DNA of 64,000 nucleotides from Branchiostoma floridae (Eukaryota > Chordata > Leptocardii > Amphioxiformes > Branchiostomatidae), in assembly GCF_000003815.2 (NCBI RefSeq), contig NC_049992.1, positions 2,931,445-2,995,444 on the forward strand. The letters are read 5' to 3'. The position numbers and the translations under genes were made by a program. Below are positions 26,301 to 35,801 of this stretch, one piece after another. Under the pieces are notes generated by a model that searched no databases, was not told the origin of the DNA, and saw only the letters and a program-made list of their open reading frames with translations. Position 1 is the stretch's first letter, and every line of letters begins with the position of its first letter.

Positions 26301-29300
26301 GCACTTATTCTCAGTGCTGGTTGCCTGAAAGACCTGAAAGACTTCATCCCAGGTGTGTGATGTTATCCAGGATCCAAAGGCCCTGAGATCGGAGTCGCGC
26401 AAAGGCCGCACAACTTTCTTTCGCTTGTTGTTTGGCAGCTGTCTACGTTCTCCGGATAGTAAAACACAGTTGTGGTCACTATTACCGACAGGAGGTGCTG
26501 TGGTTGATGGTCTATAAAATTCACCCAAGTTTGTCAGTATCTGGTCTAAGACTGCGTTGCCACGCGTGGGGATGTCTACGACTTGTTGCAATAAATGGTT
26601 TCGGCAAAGGTGGCTGGAGTCTAGGCGATTCAGGTCACCTAACACCAGGAAACCAATGTCTGGGTGGGAGTTTCTTATTGCGTCCATCGATTGCGACAGG
26701 TGGTCGAGTATGTGCCCTCGGTGTGGAAGATGGCTGATGTCGTACCTGTTCTGAAGGAGAAACCAGCACGTCTTGAAAAGCTCCGCCCAATATCCCTGAC
26801 ACCCATCTTCGCCAAAGTCTGCGAGGGTTTTGTCACGGATTGGTGTTTAAGCGACGTACTACCAACTATAGACCCCCGTCAGTATGGATCGCTCAAGGGC
26901 AAATCCACCACGCATTATCTAACCAGCCTAATGCATTACTTGGCAAGTACAACAGATAAGCCTGGCTTCTGTAACACCCTCGTCCTGACTGACTTCACAC
27001 GCGCTTTCGATCGTGTGCACCACCTGACTGCAGTCTCCAAACTCCTGGACCTAGGCGTCAGACGTTCCATCATTCCCTGGGTATGCGCCTTTCTGTCGAA
27101 TCGTCAACAGCGCGTTAAGTACCGACAAGTTGTGTCCGACTGGGAAACGCTTACTTGTGGCGTACCGCAAGGAACCAAGTTGGGTCCCGTTGTGTTTCTC
27201 GCGCTCATAAATGACGCGTCACCGGTAAGGGAAGACTCAGCCGAGACTTGGAAGTATGTTGACGACATGTCTTTGTCGGAGGCAAGGCACGTTACACAGG
27301 ACTCCACAGTGCAAACTGACGTGGACAACCTTGTTCATTGGACAGAAGCCAACTACATGCAACTGAACCCCTCCAAGTGTACCCCCCACCTGTAGTGACT
27401 GTTTAGTCAACAACACTTGAAGTAGTTGAATTCGCGAAGATCCTAGGGGTGATCTTTCAAGCTAACCTTAAGTGGTACATCCACGTCAACATGATGGTCA
27501 GCAAAGGCAGCCGCAGGCTGTACCTGCTACGAGTATTAAAGAGGCATTGTCTAGACTCTAGTGACTCGACATTAGTGTTCTGTGGATTTATACGACCTAT
27601 CTTAGAATACGCGTGTCCGGTATGGCACCCAGGAATCACTAGTGCCCAGTCTAGGGCCATAGAGAACGTGCAAAAAAGAGCCTGCCGCATAATTCTTGGT
27701 TCCACCTTTGCTAGCTATGACATGGCTCTAGTCCAGTTGTCACTTCCTTCTCTGTGCAACAGACGGCACGAAATCTGTACAAAGTTTGGTACCTCTTTGC
27801 TGAGCTCTCCGTCTTTCTCAAAATGGCTATCACCAAACCGTGTGAGCCTACATGGCAGAAACCTCAGGTCCAAACACCAGATAACACAATTCCACTGTAG
27901 AACCTCTAGGTATAGGAAGACTACACTACCATACCTTGTCGACTTGCTTAATAGTTCAAAATGTTAGCTATGAATAAGTCTTGAATGTATACACAGTTAT
28001 GTTAAAAATAATTATTGTTATTTTTAAAATGTGTTGAATTATGCACTTCTATTGTTTTTCATTTTAATTGTAATATGTGTAAAACATACTGCAATTCAGC
28101 CGAAAGATATAAAGGCTGCCATTGTATGTTATTGTATGTCGCATGACGCGAAAAATAAATAAACCATTCATTAGATTATTATTAAAAAAGGTCGGGTGCT
28201 TGAGGGTTGACCAGTAGCTGTGTTTCAATAAAACAATAAAACTGCAGCCAAAGGTATCACAGCGTTAAAAGAACTAAACTTTGTGATGAAGACATCTAGT
28301 ACTATACCCATATTATTGATACGCATGTACGTTATATCAATAGCTCACCGAAGTGAACACCAGCAGGAACGTATCGTGACAGCTCAGCTGGTCTTGGAGA
28401 GCCCTCACTTCAGCAATTAGCTTCTCATCGCTTCCCATCGTCTGAACCTCGTCCAAACTATAGGCACTGATTCTTGAAAAGATTGTGCAGAGAAATGTAG
28501 ATGAATGTTAGACACCCAGGTGATAAGATACGCTGAAAAGACGTCACTCAAGCAACTGGATCTGATTTTGAAATCGGTCAGACGTTTTAGGTAACATCCA
28601 CTATCTTTCGTCAGTGACTCCGAAGAGATCTGTTTGTAGAACATGTTTTGTACCATAACTATTAATTGACATGCAAATGAGACGAGGACAATTTTGGGAT
28701 TGTGCAGAAGGGAACAAAGATAAAACAAAGTCAAGGCGATTTCGTCTTGACATATTTGCTGAATTGGTGTTCTGGACTGATGCGAAGAGGGTGCCATGAA
28801 GACCGACACTCTTAAATTACAAGGTTTTATTACAAAGCCATGAGTCAATTTTTATGAATATCTAAAAGTAAATATTCACCCTGTCTCGATGTCTCCAAGC
28901 ACAACAATACTCGTCAGCCTGGGTAACCTGAAATTTGAACAAAAATTGTTGTAATTCAAATTGATACTTATCGGAACAATGATGACGACACGTTTGCGGT
29001 ATGACGTTCACAACAACGTATCTAATAGTCATGGTGAGTTACTAAATAATCAAGATATATGCTTAACGTTATAATATTTAGCTATACAGCTGTAGCAATC
29101 TTGTAATTCTAAGGTTACCTTTCAATCTGCAGCTTTCCGGGTTTCGCTGCTTTAACTTCAGGAAACAAGCTGCACAGGTAAGGGACCGTGACGTCAGTCT
29201 CATCGACTCCGGTGACGTCACCCATGATAAGTACCTCAGCTCCAGCCTATAGGAATAGAAGGGAATTAGCTGAATTCATGAAAGTATTGATCTTAATGGG

Positions 29301-30709
29301 ATGTCATAATGGGAGGTCTACCTTGACTACAAAAGTGCAGTCCTTTCGTAGTGTTACCATTTTCAATATGTTGTGTAAGAATAGCGTCGCTCAATTAAGC
29401 TTTCAGCACCCCTCACAGACGCAGTCAGACGCAGACTCCAATACCCCTAAGTCAATTAAGATGATTCGCAAAATTCTGTCAAATTCACTTTACTTTAACT
29501 CATGCATATGTGCTGACAAGGACCAATTATGGTCAGAGTACGAACTGTCTGTTACCATGGTGTTGGCGGTTATGATGGCTGATTCCTATATTGACAGAGA
29601 CGATGCAACGACAGTACGTACCTTTTTCAGGCAATACGTCATTGCCTCCACGCTCCTCCCGATACGCGGTGCCTGAAGCGGCAACTGAAAAAAAACAGTT
29701 TACTAATGTTGATCACAAGCTGTACATTTTGTTACATGTGTCGCTAATTGGTATTTCATACAAATGCAAAGGCACCAATACTCTATATTTTTAGTCTGAA
29801 AATAATACCAAAAGTATTATACCTGTATACCAAAAGTGACAATTAAGTACTGTGAGCACATGACCTACACACCTTCATACAATGCATGCATTGAAATATA
29901 ATCATAAACTAACCGCGATGGCTCCCAGCTTCGCCACGGCAAAATACAAGTAGATCCATTCCGGGCGATGCCCCACGAGCCAGGCTACTGCGTCACCGCG
30001 CTCTGTCCCTATGGCCTTCAGTCCTGCTGCCAGTCTGGTGGCCTGGACAGGCGGGGATGGAGAATGTCAGAGGACATTTTCGTGCGATTGTTCTAACAGC
30101 AAAATACCTATGTTTGACGACACCATATTTTCGTGAACTTACATTATCTTATTGATATGGTAATGATGTCGGAGAAATGAGAGCTTCTGTTGTTATCTAG
30201 CAAGCGGGTCAGCACGGTGCATGGCTAACTTATTATCCCACCCTAGGGGACCTACCCACTGTACAATCTGCTGTTGTTTACACCAGGAGAATTATTTTGT
30301 GACGGACATTCTAATACAGTGGACTTTGTAGAGTTTGTTTTTGCACAGTTCACAGACACTGGTAATACGAAATAATGATGAAAAATGTTTAAAAATATGC
30401 CATTCACAAGAATGTTTTGGGACCAAAAGACTTCGTAGTGCTCCTTTACGTTGCACGTGTCACAGGTATAAAAACCCACCATTTATAAAATGCACCATTT
30501 CTCTTCAACTGTGTACGAGGCAATGTTTTGAAATCGGACTTGTGTTGAACCCTTGCCTTATCTTGTATGTCGGCAAAGGTGACCCTTGAGCCTGTCTTCT
30601 TGAACACATACGCCACTGTGTCGGGCCAGCGAGCTGCCGTGTCGTCCAGCAGCTGACCAAAGGTCTGTTCCACCAGCGGGATGTCTGTAGGACCCTGGCT
30701 GTAACTCAT
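14327..30709 (-). CDS. Acyl-CoA synthetase, ACSF2-like (ACS-A), 18 exons, complete
   Basis: Adenylate-forming acid:CoA ligase: fatty acid + ATP + CoA gives acyl-CoA + AMP. Exons in order: 30709-30557, 30042-29914, 29684-29622, 29246-29119, 28927-28880, 28472-28349, 22161-22078, 20670-20528, 19571-19477, 19193-19117, 18266-18162, 17449-17301, 16773-16719, 16298-16212, 16030-15978, 15559-15499, 15027-14956, 14386-14327. They total 1686 nt with all phases agreeing (561 aa). Motifs: SYSQGPTDIPLVEQTFG start as in ACSF2; TSGSTGQPK at 214-222; YGTTE 351-355; KTGD 431-434; GRVSD 448-452; QKVDRKKL 541-548, the C-terminal catalytic-Lys motif. Oddities: Cys223 replaces the Gly after PK; intron 1 begins with GC; the human-type mitochondrial presequence is absent. 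The start is MSY: a splice acceptor lies 13 bases upstream and ACS-B has the same start. ACSF2 is the best family match, not proven orthology. Confidence 0.88.
15010..15190. repeat. Imperfect tandem duplication around the exon-17 acceptor of ACS-A
   Basis: The text from ctcaatcggaaccatctaca (about 15012) through 15080 is repeated in diverged form from about 15112 to 15185. The first copy includes the real exon-17 acceptor; the second lies in the intron and does not keep the reading frame. Confidence 0.6.
17549..17632 (-). pseudogene. Truncated duplicate of ACS-A exon 11
   Basis: About 84 nt nearly identical to the 3' four-fifths of exon 11 (18162-18266), including the donor GTAAAG and downstream intron text. 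The copy stops before the part encoding YGTTE and shows no acceptor at that point. Splicing it in would duplicate a piece of the AMP-binding domain, so it is most likely a dead exon. Both copies are preceded (plus strand) by the same 'ctggatgaatgaataaataa' tract, and a MITE (17751-18092) lies between them. Confidence 0.75.
17751..18092. mobile_element. MITE, about 342 bp, in ACS-A intron 11
   Basis: The ends are inverted copies of a roughly 34-bp sequence containing ttttatggataacatc (left 17751-17785, right about 18059-18092). It is non-coding and lies between the two copies of exon 11. Confidence 0.65.
20201..20499. mobile_element. MITE of the 'gtggaaaaaactttacg' family in ACS-A intron 8
   Basis: Inverted ends of about 50 bp containing cgtaaccaacaccaagtt at 20219-20237 and its inverse near 20465-20482. 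A shorter copy of the same element is at 54465-54625 in ACS-B intron 6. In ACS-A it stops only 28 bp from the exon-8 donor. The two paralogues carry it in different introns, so the insertions postdate the gene duplication. Confidence 0.75.
24587..25880 (+). pseudogene. Retrotransposon endonuclease (EEP) region
   Basis: The frame includes TNTRSLVNKLDEF, VVTETW, GGGVAVYVR, LGDLNR and NSDHN, the ordered catalytic motifs of the apurinic-type endonuclease of non-LTR elements. In life it nicks target DNA to prime reverse transcription. A frameshift near 25880 separates it from the following linker, which continues in another frame from about 25888. Confidence 0.8.
25404..26710. repeat. Large inverted duplication inside the retrotransposon
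   Basis: Bases 25404-25846 (443 bp, part of the endonuclease) are repeated inverted at 26259-26710 (452 bp) with very few differences; the second copy has 9 extra bases, a duplicated VFQ triplet. The 412-bp spacer is the normal linker region. The inverted copy is wedged between the codons for FNSSLQ and VPSVWKMAD, which are normally near-adjacent in this family. This breaks the element and makes a near-perfect palindrome. Confidence 0.9.
25888..26258 (+). pseudogene. Retrotransposon linker between endonuclease and reverse transcriptase
   Basis: Frame with KKWYQNIKQMAN, WDMYHRLHRVKLGKASGVEG and ELSLPVSDIFNSSLQ, typical of the segment just before the reverse transcriptase fingers of CR1-type elements. 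It is cut at its end by the inverted duplication. Confidence 0.75.
26711..27395 (+). pseudogene. Reverse transcriptase domain of the CR1-like element
   Basis: Motifs in order: VPSVWKMADVVPV, LRPISLTPIFAK, QYGSLKGKSTTHYL, LVLTDFTRAFDRVHH, CGVPQGTKLGPVVF and the polymerase centre YVDDMS, then MQLNPSKC. It ends at a frameshift near 27390; the remaining C-terminal part is in another frame from about 27449. Confidence 0.85.
27396..27966 (+). pseudogene. C-terminal region of the CR1-like element
   Basis: Contains AKILGV, RPILEYACPVWHPG and NVQKRACRIILG, the usual post-polymerase region of jockey/CR1-type elements. It ends at the stop after SSKC, followed by an AT-rich 3' untranslated region to 28191. 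Confidence 0.8.
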
Positions 30710-30949
30710 GATGGCACGTTTTCTATTGGATAATGATAAAGGTGTGGGTAAGAAATGTATTTCAACTACTCGTTCATGAAGATCATGCCCTTTTTCAATG
30801 TGACATAAGGTGGGAAATTCAACAAAAGACAATCAACGAATGTTCGCCTATCCTGGCTATTGTGACTAATTGTTTAATTAGTAGAATCTTGATATTCATT
30901 ATTTTCTAGTTTATAGTCGACCATATTTAAAGTAACTGTATTTTTTTTC

Positions 30950-31165
30950 TGTTGTGTGCATGACATTTAGAAGATGTGATCAATTGTGCAAAAGTTTACG
31001 GCTGGATTTACTACATCTGTCTGGCATTTGTGACCGACTGTCCAAACTTTGCTGTAGACACAATCCTGTACAATTCCTAGAATTCTTGCGGACTCGCAGC
31101 ACGAAGCACTGCACCATTAGGCTCGCCCCTGAGGCGTCGCCAACAAAAGTACAATATACACCTAC
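30950..31165 (-). repeat. Dispersed repeat, copy 2 of the 9455-9850 family
   Basis: Alignable to 9500-9800; both contain the ctgaggcgtc block and encode the same spurious GDASGAS peptide on the minus strand. Confidence 0.5.
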
Positions 31166-31262
31166 TTCTGTATCTACATAGCCGGTATAACCGCCGTATA
31201 ACACACCAGGTTCGCACGCACGCGGTGCGGCAGCAGTTGGTTATATAACACCGAACGACCAC
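31155..31262 (+). repeat. Dispersed repeat 'agccggtataaccgcc', copy 1
   Basis: The block with agccggtataaccgcc and gtgcggcagcag recurs at 47738-47845 in the same orientation, and a fragment (tgtatctatatagcggtata) is at 4990-5010. Family unknown; it is probably the 5' part of an interspersed element. Confidence 0.6.
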
Positions 31263-32795
31263 TAGGCATCAGTACATATTTACCAGATTCACCTGGATAC
31301 ATAGGCAGCGCTACATTGCCCGAGAAAACGGCGGCTCTAAGCTCATGAACCCTGTTTTACGACGAACAAGCAACTTCCGTTTTTCGCCTATGGGGATTTA
31401 CATGGTTAAGAACCCCAAAGTGAAGTGGTTCGACGACTCAAAACCTATAGAAAGGTGCAGATACAATTTACAAGAATTTAGTATGTCGAGGGTACAACTG
31501 CAAAATGTTTGAAAATGAGCATAGATTTGCCTGCTCGTTTTTCTATAAAAGACACTTTGATTTGACCCCCAGTGGACGTCATGGAACTGCAGGTGACGAA
31601 CAGGAAGTGCCGGTAACAGTATCAAGGCGCAAATTCCCGCTGGCTGAAGAAGCAACGTAATCCAACTTATACCGTATCAACGCCGATATATTCCTCTACT
31701 ATTCACCACAGTTTCCACATCGCTGTTGTGCACGGAAGAATAACTACGGCATTTGCAAGTACAGCAGTGCACTATTTTAACACGAACTACTTTTGGGGAC
31801 GGGGGTCGCGGATAAATACTGTGTTCTGAGACCTTGAACTTCCTCCTTGCTTTTTGGGGGTACATTTCCGGATCTGCGCAGAAAGTGCCCCGTGACTTTA
31901 GCCTGTTCATGGACTTATTTTTTAAACAATTTTTTCCCAGGGCAAATTTTGATCATAAAGGTCAAGGTTTCTGCAAGAGGGACCGAAGCATGTATATGCT
32001 TTAAATCTTTCCGAAAATTTTGACCTTTGGTATGATTTGACTTGTAATTGACCTTCATATTGGACTGGTCCATTAGGACAGGGGGTAAAATCCGGGTATG
32101 ATGACAAACGTCTGGCTGTGGCGCTATAGCCTGTTAAGGCCACACCGACTTAATTTTATGGATGACATCCCCTGGAAACCCCAAAACTAACGTGTGCGGG
32201 CGAAAAAAAGAAAAATACAGAAAAAATAAAAAGTGCTGCTAAACTACAGGACAAAACATTTTTCAGCACAACGTGGAAATGCACTCCGCACTTTGGCAAA
32301 AGTTCTAGGTAAGCCTACTTTCTGGTGGGTTGAACGAGTCAATCGTGAAAAATTGTCCTTTTCCACGGCACCTCAGCGTCTCTAAGCAGACCAAAGATGG
32401 TTCAGACATGATCACGGCTTCACAATGTTCATAGCAGGAAAAGGCACCATTATTTTTCTATGCTTACAACTTGGTACAAACTCTATAGCCATTTTGTGAC
32501 TCTCCAGAGGCTTTAGAGGCTTTATTTCGTCCATTAGCAGAGAGATACAAACATATTTCAATGCTAGTCTTCCTGGACTAGGTTCGCGTAATACTGGGCG
32601 ATCCCCCAACATTGAAGGCACATACAGTACTTGAATGGCCTCAATGTTTTTTATATATCCTACATTGTAACAGTTTAATATAAAGACACTTTTCTATCTG
32701 TATGACATTCAAACTGCCTGTCAAGAATTGCTTACAAACAAAGCGTAACGTGTAACGTTAAAATATGAGTGGGCTACGCTAGGTTAAATACTTAC

Positions 32796-33243
32796 CCGAG
32801 AGTCTAGCTGTCGTGCCTTCTTCTTTGGAACACAAAGTTCAAAGAGAACGTTTGAAGTGTGTATCAAGATTTATTCCAGCTGCATTTGTAGGTTGACACC
32901 TTTTGGGACTTACCCATTTTGCTACAGGGGTCACCCAACTTTTATTGTACAAAATCTCCATTTATAGTTTCAAAATGGAAGCCTAGGTGTTCAACTTTCA
33001 AGCAAGACTTGATAATTCATACCCGTTCGTCTGCTATTTCAAGTTGTCAGAAAAGACTTGATATACATCAAGCTATCCGGGCCTTCGACACACTGGTACC
33101 TCTTTGAGTGGACCCAGTCACAAACTGGATTCGCCCTAACATGTGACCATGATAATGGTGTGCCCTTGTAGGTGAACCCTTTGTTATCGCACGTACTAAA
33201 GTTCACCTGGGAGCCCGAGTGTTTAAGAATAAACACCTTTGTG
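32796..33243 (-). promoter_or_regulatory. ACS-A 5' non-coding exon and promoter-proximal block
   Basis: This block is the inverted counterpart of 48472-48913, the only long match between the two upstream regions. Read on the minus strand it ends at a strong splice donor, CTCGG|GTAAGT (exon end 32796); the copy in front of ACS-B ends at CAG|GTACGA. A matching acceptor lies 13 bases before each ATG (exon 1 begins at 30722 in ACS-A and 51485 in ACS-B). So the block should contain the transcription start, a leader exon and proximal promoter sequence. The exact start site cannot be read. Confidence 0.6.
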
Positions 33244-33589
33244 TTGGCCGGTTGACCCTAGTCCCTTGAACACCAGGTCGTTTGGGGGACAAGGTAGACA
33301 CGAAGATAGAAAGCTGTCTCCAGGCCGGTCTTTCCCTTGCCAGGGTCAGTTTTTCCTGCAGGGTGAGAGATGACCATTCTGCAATGTTGTCCCCCTAAGC
33401 TATCCGCTTTCGCACACGGCAATATTTGTCCATACCCGACTGAAAACGCGTGTGTAAATAGGGCCATTAATGTTTTTGTGAGTAAATGCAATTGCTTGTC
33501 TTGAGACGAGCACAGACTTCTGATCCTCATTTGAGCTATTTTGTTAAGGCAATCGGTCACTGTACAATTTCTGAGCAAATAAAGGTTAT

Positions 33590-33830
33590 TCAAATTAACT
33601 TAAATATAGCCACTCCCATACACAACATCCTCACGAAAAATACAAACACCACAAGAGGACACCACTCAAGTGTTATCACAATCTCCTACAAGACAGAGGC
33701 ACACAGAGCCAGTTATTTCCCTCGAGCTATCATCGAGTGGAACACCTTGCCGGGTGCACATGTATCATGCACTTCTCTTGATATGTTGAAGACGGGTTTG
33801 GCCAGCTAGCTTGGCCTCCCCACCAACACC
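33590..33830 (+). pseudogene. C-terminal fragment of a non-LTR retrotransposon
   Basis: The frame contains TTRGHHSSVIT and RASYFPRAIIEWNTLP, a signature of the end of CR1/jockey-type polyproteins, followed after a stop by non-coding sequence with an (ATT)n tract near 33950-33967. Only the 3' end is present, typical of a 5'-truncated insertion. Confidence 0.65.
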
Positions 33831-34078
33831 CAGCTGTGAAAAATTGTACGACGCTGGAAAAAAATGAATATCGTCCGATGCCATGCGATGGCTGATTTTA
33901 AGTACGATTTGTTTGCGATTTACTGCGATCATCGTACGATATACACCAGATATTATTATTATTATTAGATACGGAGTATGCTATCGCTAGTGCGTCGTAC
34001 GAACTTTGTGACCGGGGCTTAAAGTTTAAGCCAAGTAAGTGTTCAGATCTAACAGATATGTCTGTGCGTGACTTCTTC

Positions 34079-34553
34079 TATCCTTCACACGAGAGCACGA
34101 ATGAGCCGGAATGCCGTCAGAATGGAATTTTGTTTCTATTCTTGGCAGTTCCTGGCAATTCGTACTGTATTCTAAACATTCTTACTGCACTCGAGATATT
34201 CGTCCCCGTTCTTTTAGCTGGCTCGAAAGTTTTTGACATGTCAAAAACTGTCGAGGTGCATTCGAAGTGGAGAAATATCGAATGGCATTCAAAGTGGATT
34301 CTAAGTGGATTCTAACTGCAGTCTGACCGCATTCTGTGGCATTCCAACATTATTCGAAACATTCTTATATAATTATCTCATTCGATGGAGAACCGAAACG
34401 GCAAGCCACTTCGAATCCTGCCCGAATGTGGCCAAAAGAGTATCTGGAATGCAGTAAGAATTTTTAGAAGACACTACGAATTCCCAGGAATAGAAAAGAA
34501 TTTTCATTCTGACGGCATTTTGTCTCATTCTTTCTCGTGTGAAGGGGATAAAA
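34079..34553. repeat. Foldback repeat with arms of about 120 bp
   Basis: The left arm (about 34079-34200, beginning tccttcacacgag) and the right arm (about 34433-34553, ending ctcgtgtgaagggg) are inverted copies with some mismatches. The region is rich in gaatgc/cattc variants. The right flank to 34670 ends with gtgtgaaggccc, which resembles a hAT-type terminus, but the left counterpart was not found. Confidence 0.6.
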
Positions 34554-34977
34554 GGTCCAATTGGAATTCCCACTCGGAATGGCCCCGAATGGGGTTCGAA
34601 TTTTGCAAATACCTCATTCCGGCTGGTTCTGCTTGATTCCTACTAATTCGGTTTCAGTGTGAAGGCCCTATACTGATCTATTAAACAAATATTCATGCCA
34701 TGAATATTGTGCACCGGCTGTTACTGGCACGACAATGGTTATGGGGCAAAATACATTTGCAACCTGCTTACCACTCGGTTCTGGTTTTGTATCTCGCAAT
34801 GTTTATATAATAGGAAGTTTATTTGCAAGTTCTTGCCCGAGGGCTAATTGCAACATGAAACATACAGAAAATATAATAAACATGTATAAAATGAAATACT
34901 TTGGTATAGATAACAATGGTGACAAGTGTAAACGAGTGACTATTCTATCAATGGTATGGACTGCTGAGAGCTACAAT

Positions 34978-35600
34978 CTACGTATTTAGGGTTTGACTTC
35001 TTTTCTGGAAGCAGTGGAAGACGAAGTGTCCCACTTTTTCTATGATGCGTGGGTTATGTGACGTTAACAGCGTTATAGTTTTGTTTTCGTCGGTAAGCGT
35101 TTGGAAATTTTTGTGGAATTTGCATGCCTCTTCAAATAACTCATTTCTTTCCTGATCGTTAGAGAGGCAGTTAGAAATAAAATGTATTTCGTCTTCCACC
35201 GGTTTTGCCATACAATGGTTACAGGTTCTTTCGCCCACAGGTAGCTTTTTGTACCGCCCTCTCTCAATTTCAAGGGGGGTGGGCGCTAATTCTAAGTTTG
35301 CACATTGCCGATCTGACCTCGAATTTATCTAGTAACGTTAAATAAGTTTCCATTGAGTATCCCTTCTTTAGTTTCTTGAAAAATCTTAACTTACCATTAT
35401 CTGTGGACAGTCTATGAGAAAATGTCTGGATATATATATCTTCTAACCTTTTTCTTAACGATGTACATATATGCTTATTGTCTAGCTGTGAATTCATAGA
35501 GTTCCATAGGTAAGAGTAACCAGTATTGTTATATAAACAAGCACGGTACGAACCTTGCTGGTGTGACGGTAAAGGAACAGATTTACAGACCATATGCAAA
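34978..35600 (-). pseudogene. Retrotransposon C-terminal fragment with zinc-knuckle-like motif
   Basis: Minus-strand frames 35599-35270 and 35238-34978 together read as the C-terminal end of a non-LTR polyprotein: AMCKLRISAHP, then, after a frame break, GERTCNHCMAKPVEDEIHF with CxxC and a following HF-x-x-x-C. This Cys/His arrangement follows the reverse transcriptase in several invertebrate elements. It is broken by a frameshift near 35270. Confidence 0.6.
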
Positions 35601-35801
35601 AAATGATTAATGATGAGAATTCAATACTTATGACATGTGTATATTAGTCAATGATGAACATCACCATGCATAAATCATGTAAATGTACAAGTCATTTGCA
35701 TAAAATTTACAAAAGCTCTAAATATTTCATGGAAGTATGAGGTCGCCGAACTCTAGTTGAACAAAAGAGTTATAACTGCTGTATTCTCGGTGATAGGTGC
35801 C

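Larger units (their letters stand above)
24455..28191 (+). mobile_element. CR1-like non-LTR retrotransposon, defective, antisense in ACS-A intron 6
   Basis: Carries an endonuclease domain of the exonuclease-endonuclease-phosphatase type, then a reverse transcriptase with the catalytic YVDD (27258-27269), then a conserved C-terminal region ending at 27966. The 3' end is AT-rich with short repeats (attgtatgtt twice near 28120-28137). Flanking tcgg (24451-24454 and 28192-28195) is the likely target-site duplication. The 5' end near 24484-24540 folds: ggcgccctgtag pairs with ctacagaggcgcc. Frameshifts near 25880 and 27390 and an internal inverted duplication make it inactive. CR1/L2-group assignment is by motif style only. 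Confidence 0.8.
22439..28206. mobile_element. piggyBac-like non-autonomous DNA transposon, split by a CR1-like insertion
   Basis: The left end begins ccctcaaacacccgag and continues into tggggtccatttggacccc (22439-22474). The right end is the inverse, but in two pieces: 24430-24454 and 28196-28206. Removing 24455-28191 plus one copy of tcgg rejoins an intact right terminal repeat. The element proper is thus about 2.0 kb. Its interior has no transposase frame and shares text (for example ggttgccatggcaacc near 24091) with 49244-50188. The ends start with CCC as in piggyBac elements, but the flanks (aaaa and ttga) are only imperfect matches to TTAA, so the superfamily is tentative. Confidence 0.65.
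30710..35801. other. Region between ACS-A and the 3' end of CROT
   Basis: No complete gene seen. Contents: ACS-A 5' intron and non-coding exon (32796 to about 33243), dispersed repeats (30950-31262), a retroelement C-terminal fragment (33590-33830, plus), a foldback repeat (34079-34553) and another retroelement fragment (34978-35600, minus). The stretch 31300-32790 shows nothing that I can identify. Confidence 0.55.

Noticed and set aside
26109..26687. A separate minus-strand endonuclease gene
   Set aside because: It is the inverted copy of 25404-25846 within the same retrotransposon, not an independent gene.
30710..30832. Upstream in-frame Met (30832) as the start of ACS-A, adding 41 residues
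   Set aside because: A splice acceptor lies between it and the MSY start, ACS-B has no matching extension, and a leader exon appears to join at 30722.
31374..31660. Possible THAP-like zinc finger pieces (CSFFYKRHFDLTP)
   Set aside because: The Cys/His spacing does not complete a THAP domain and the frame is broken by stops.
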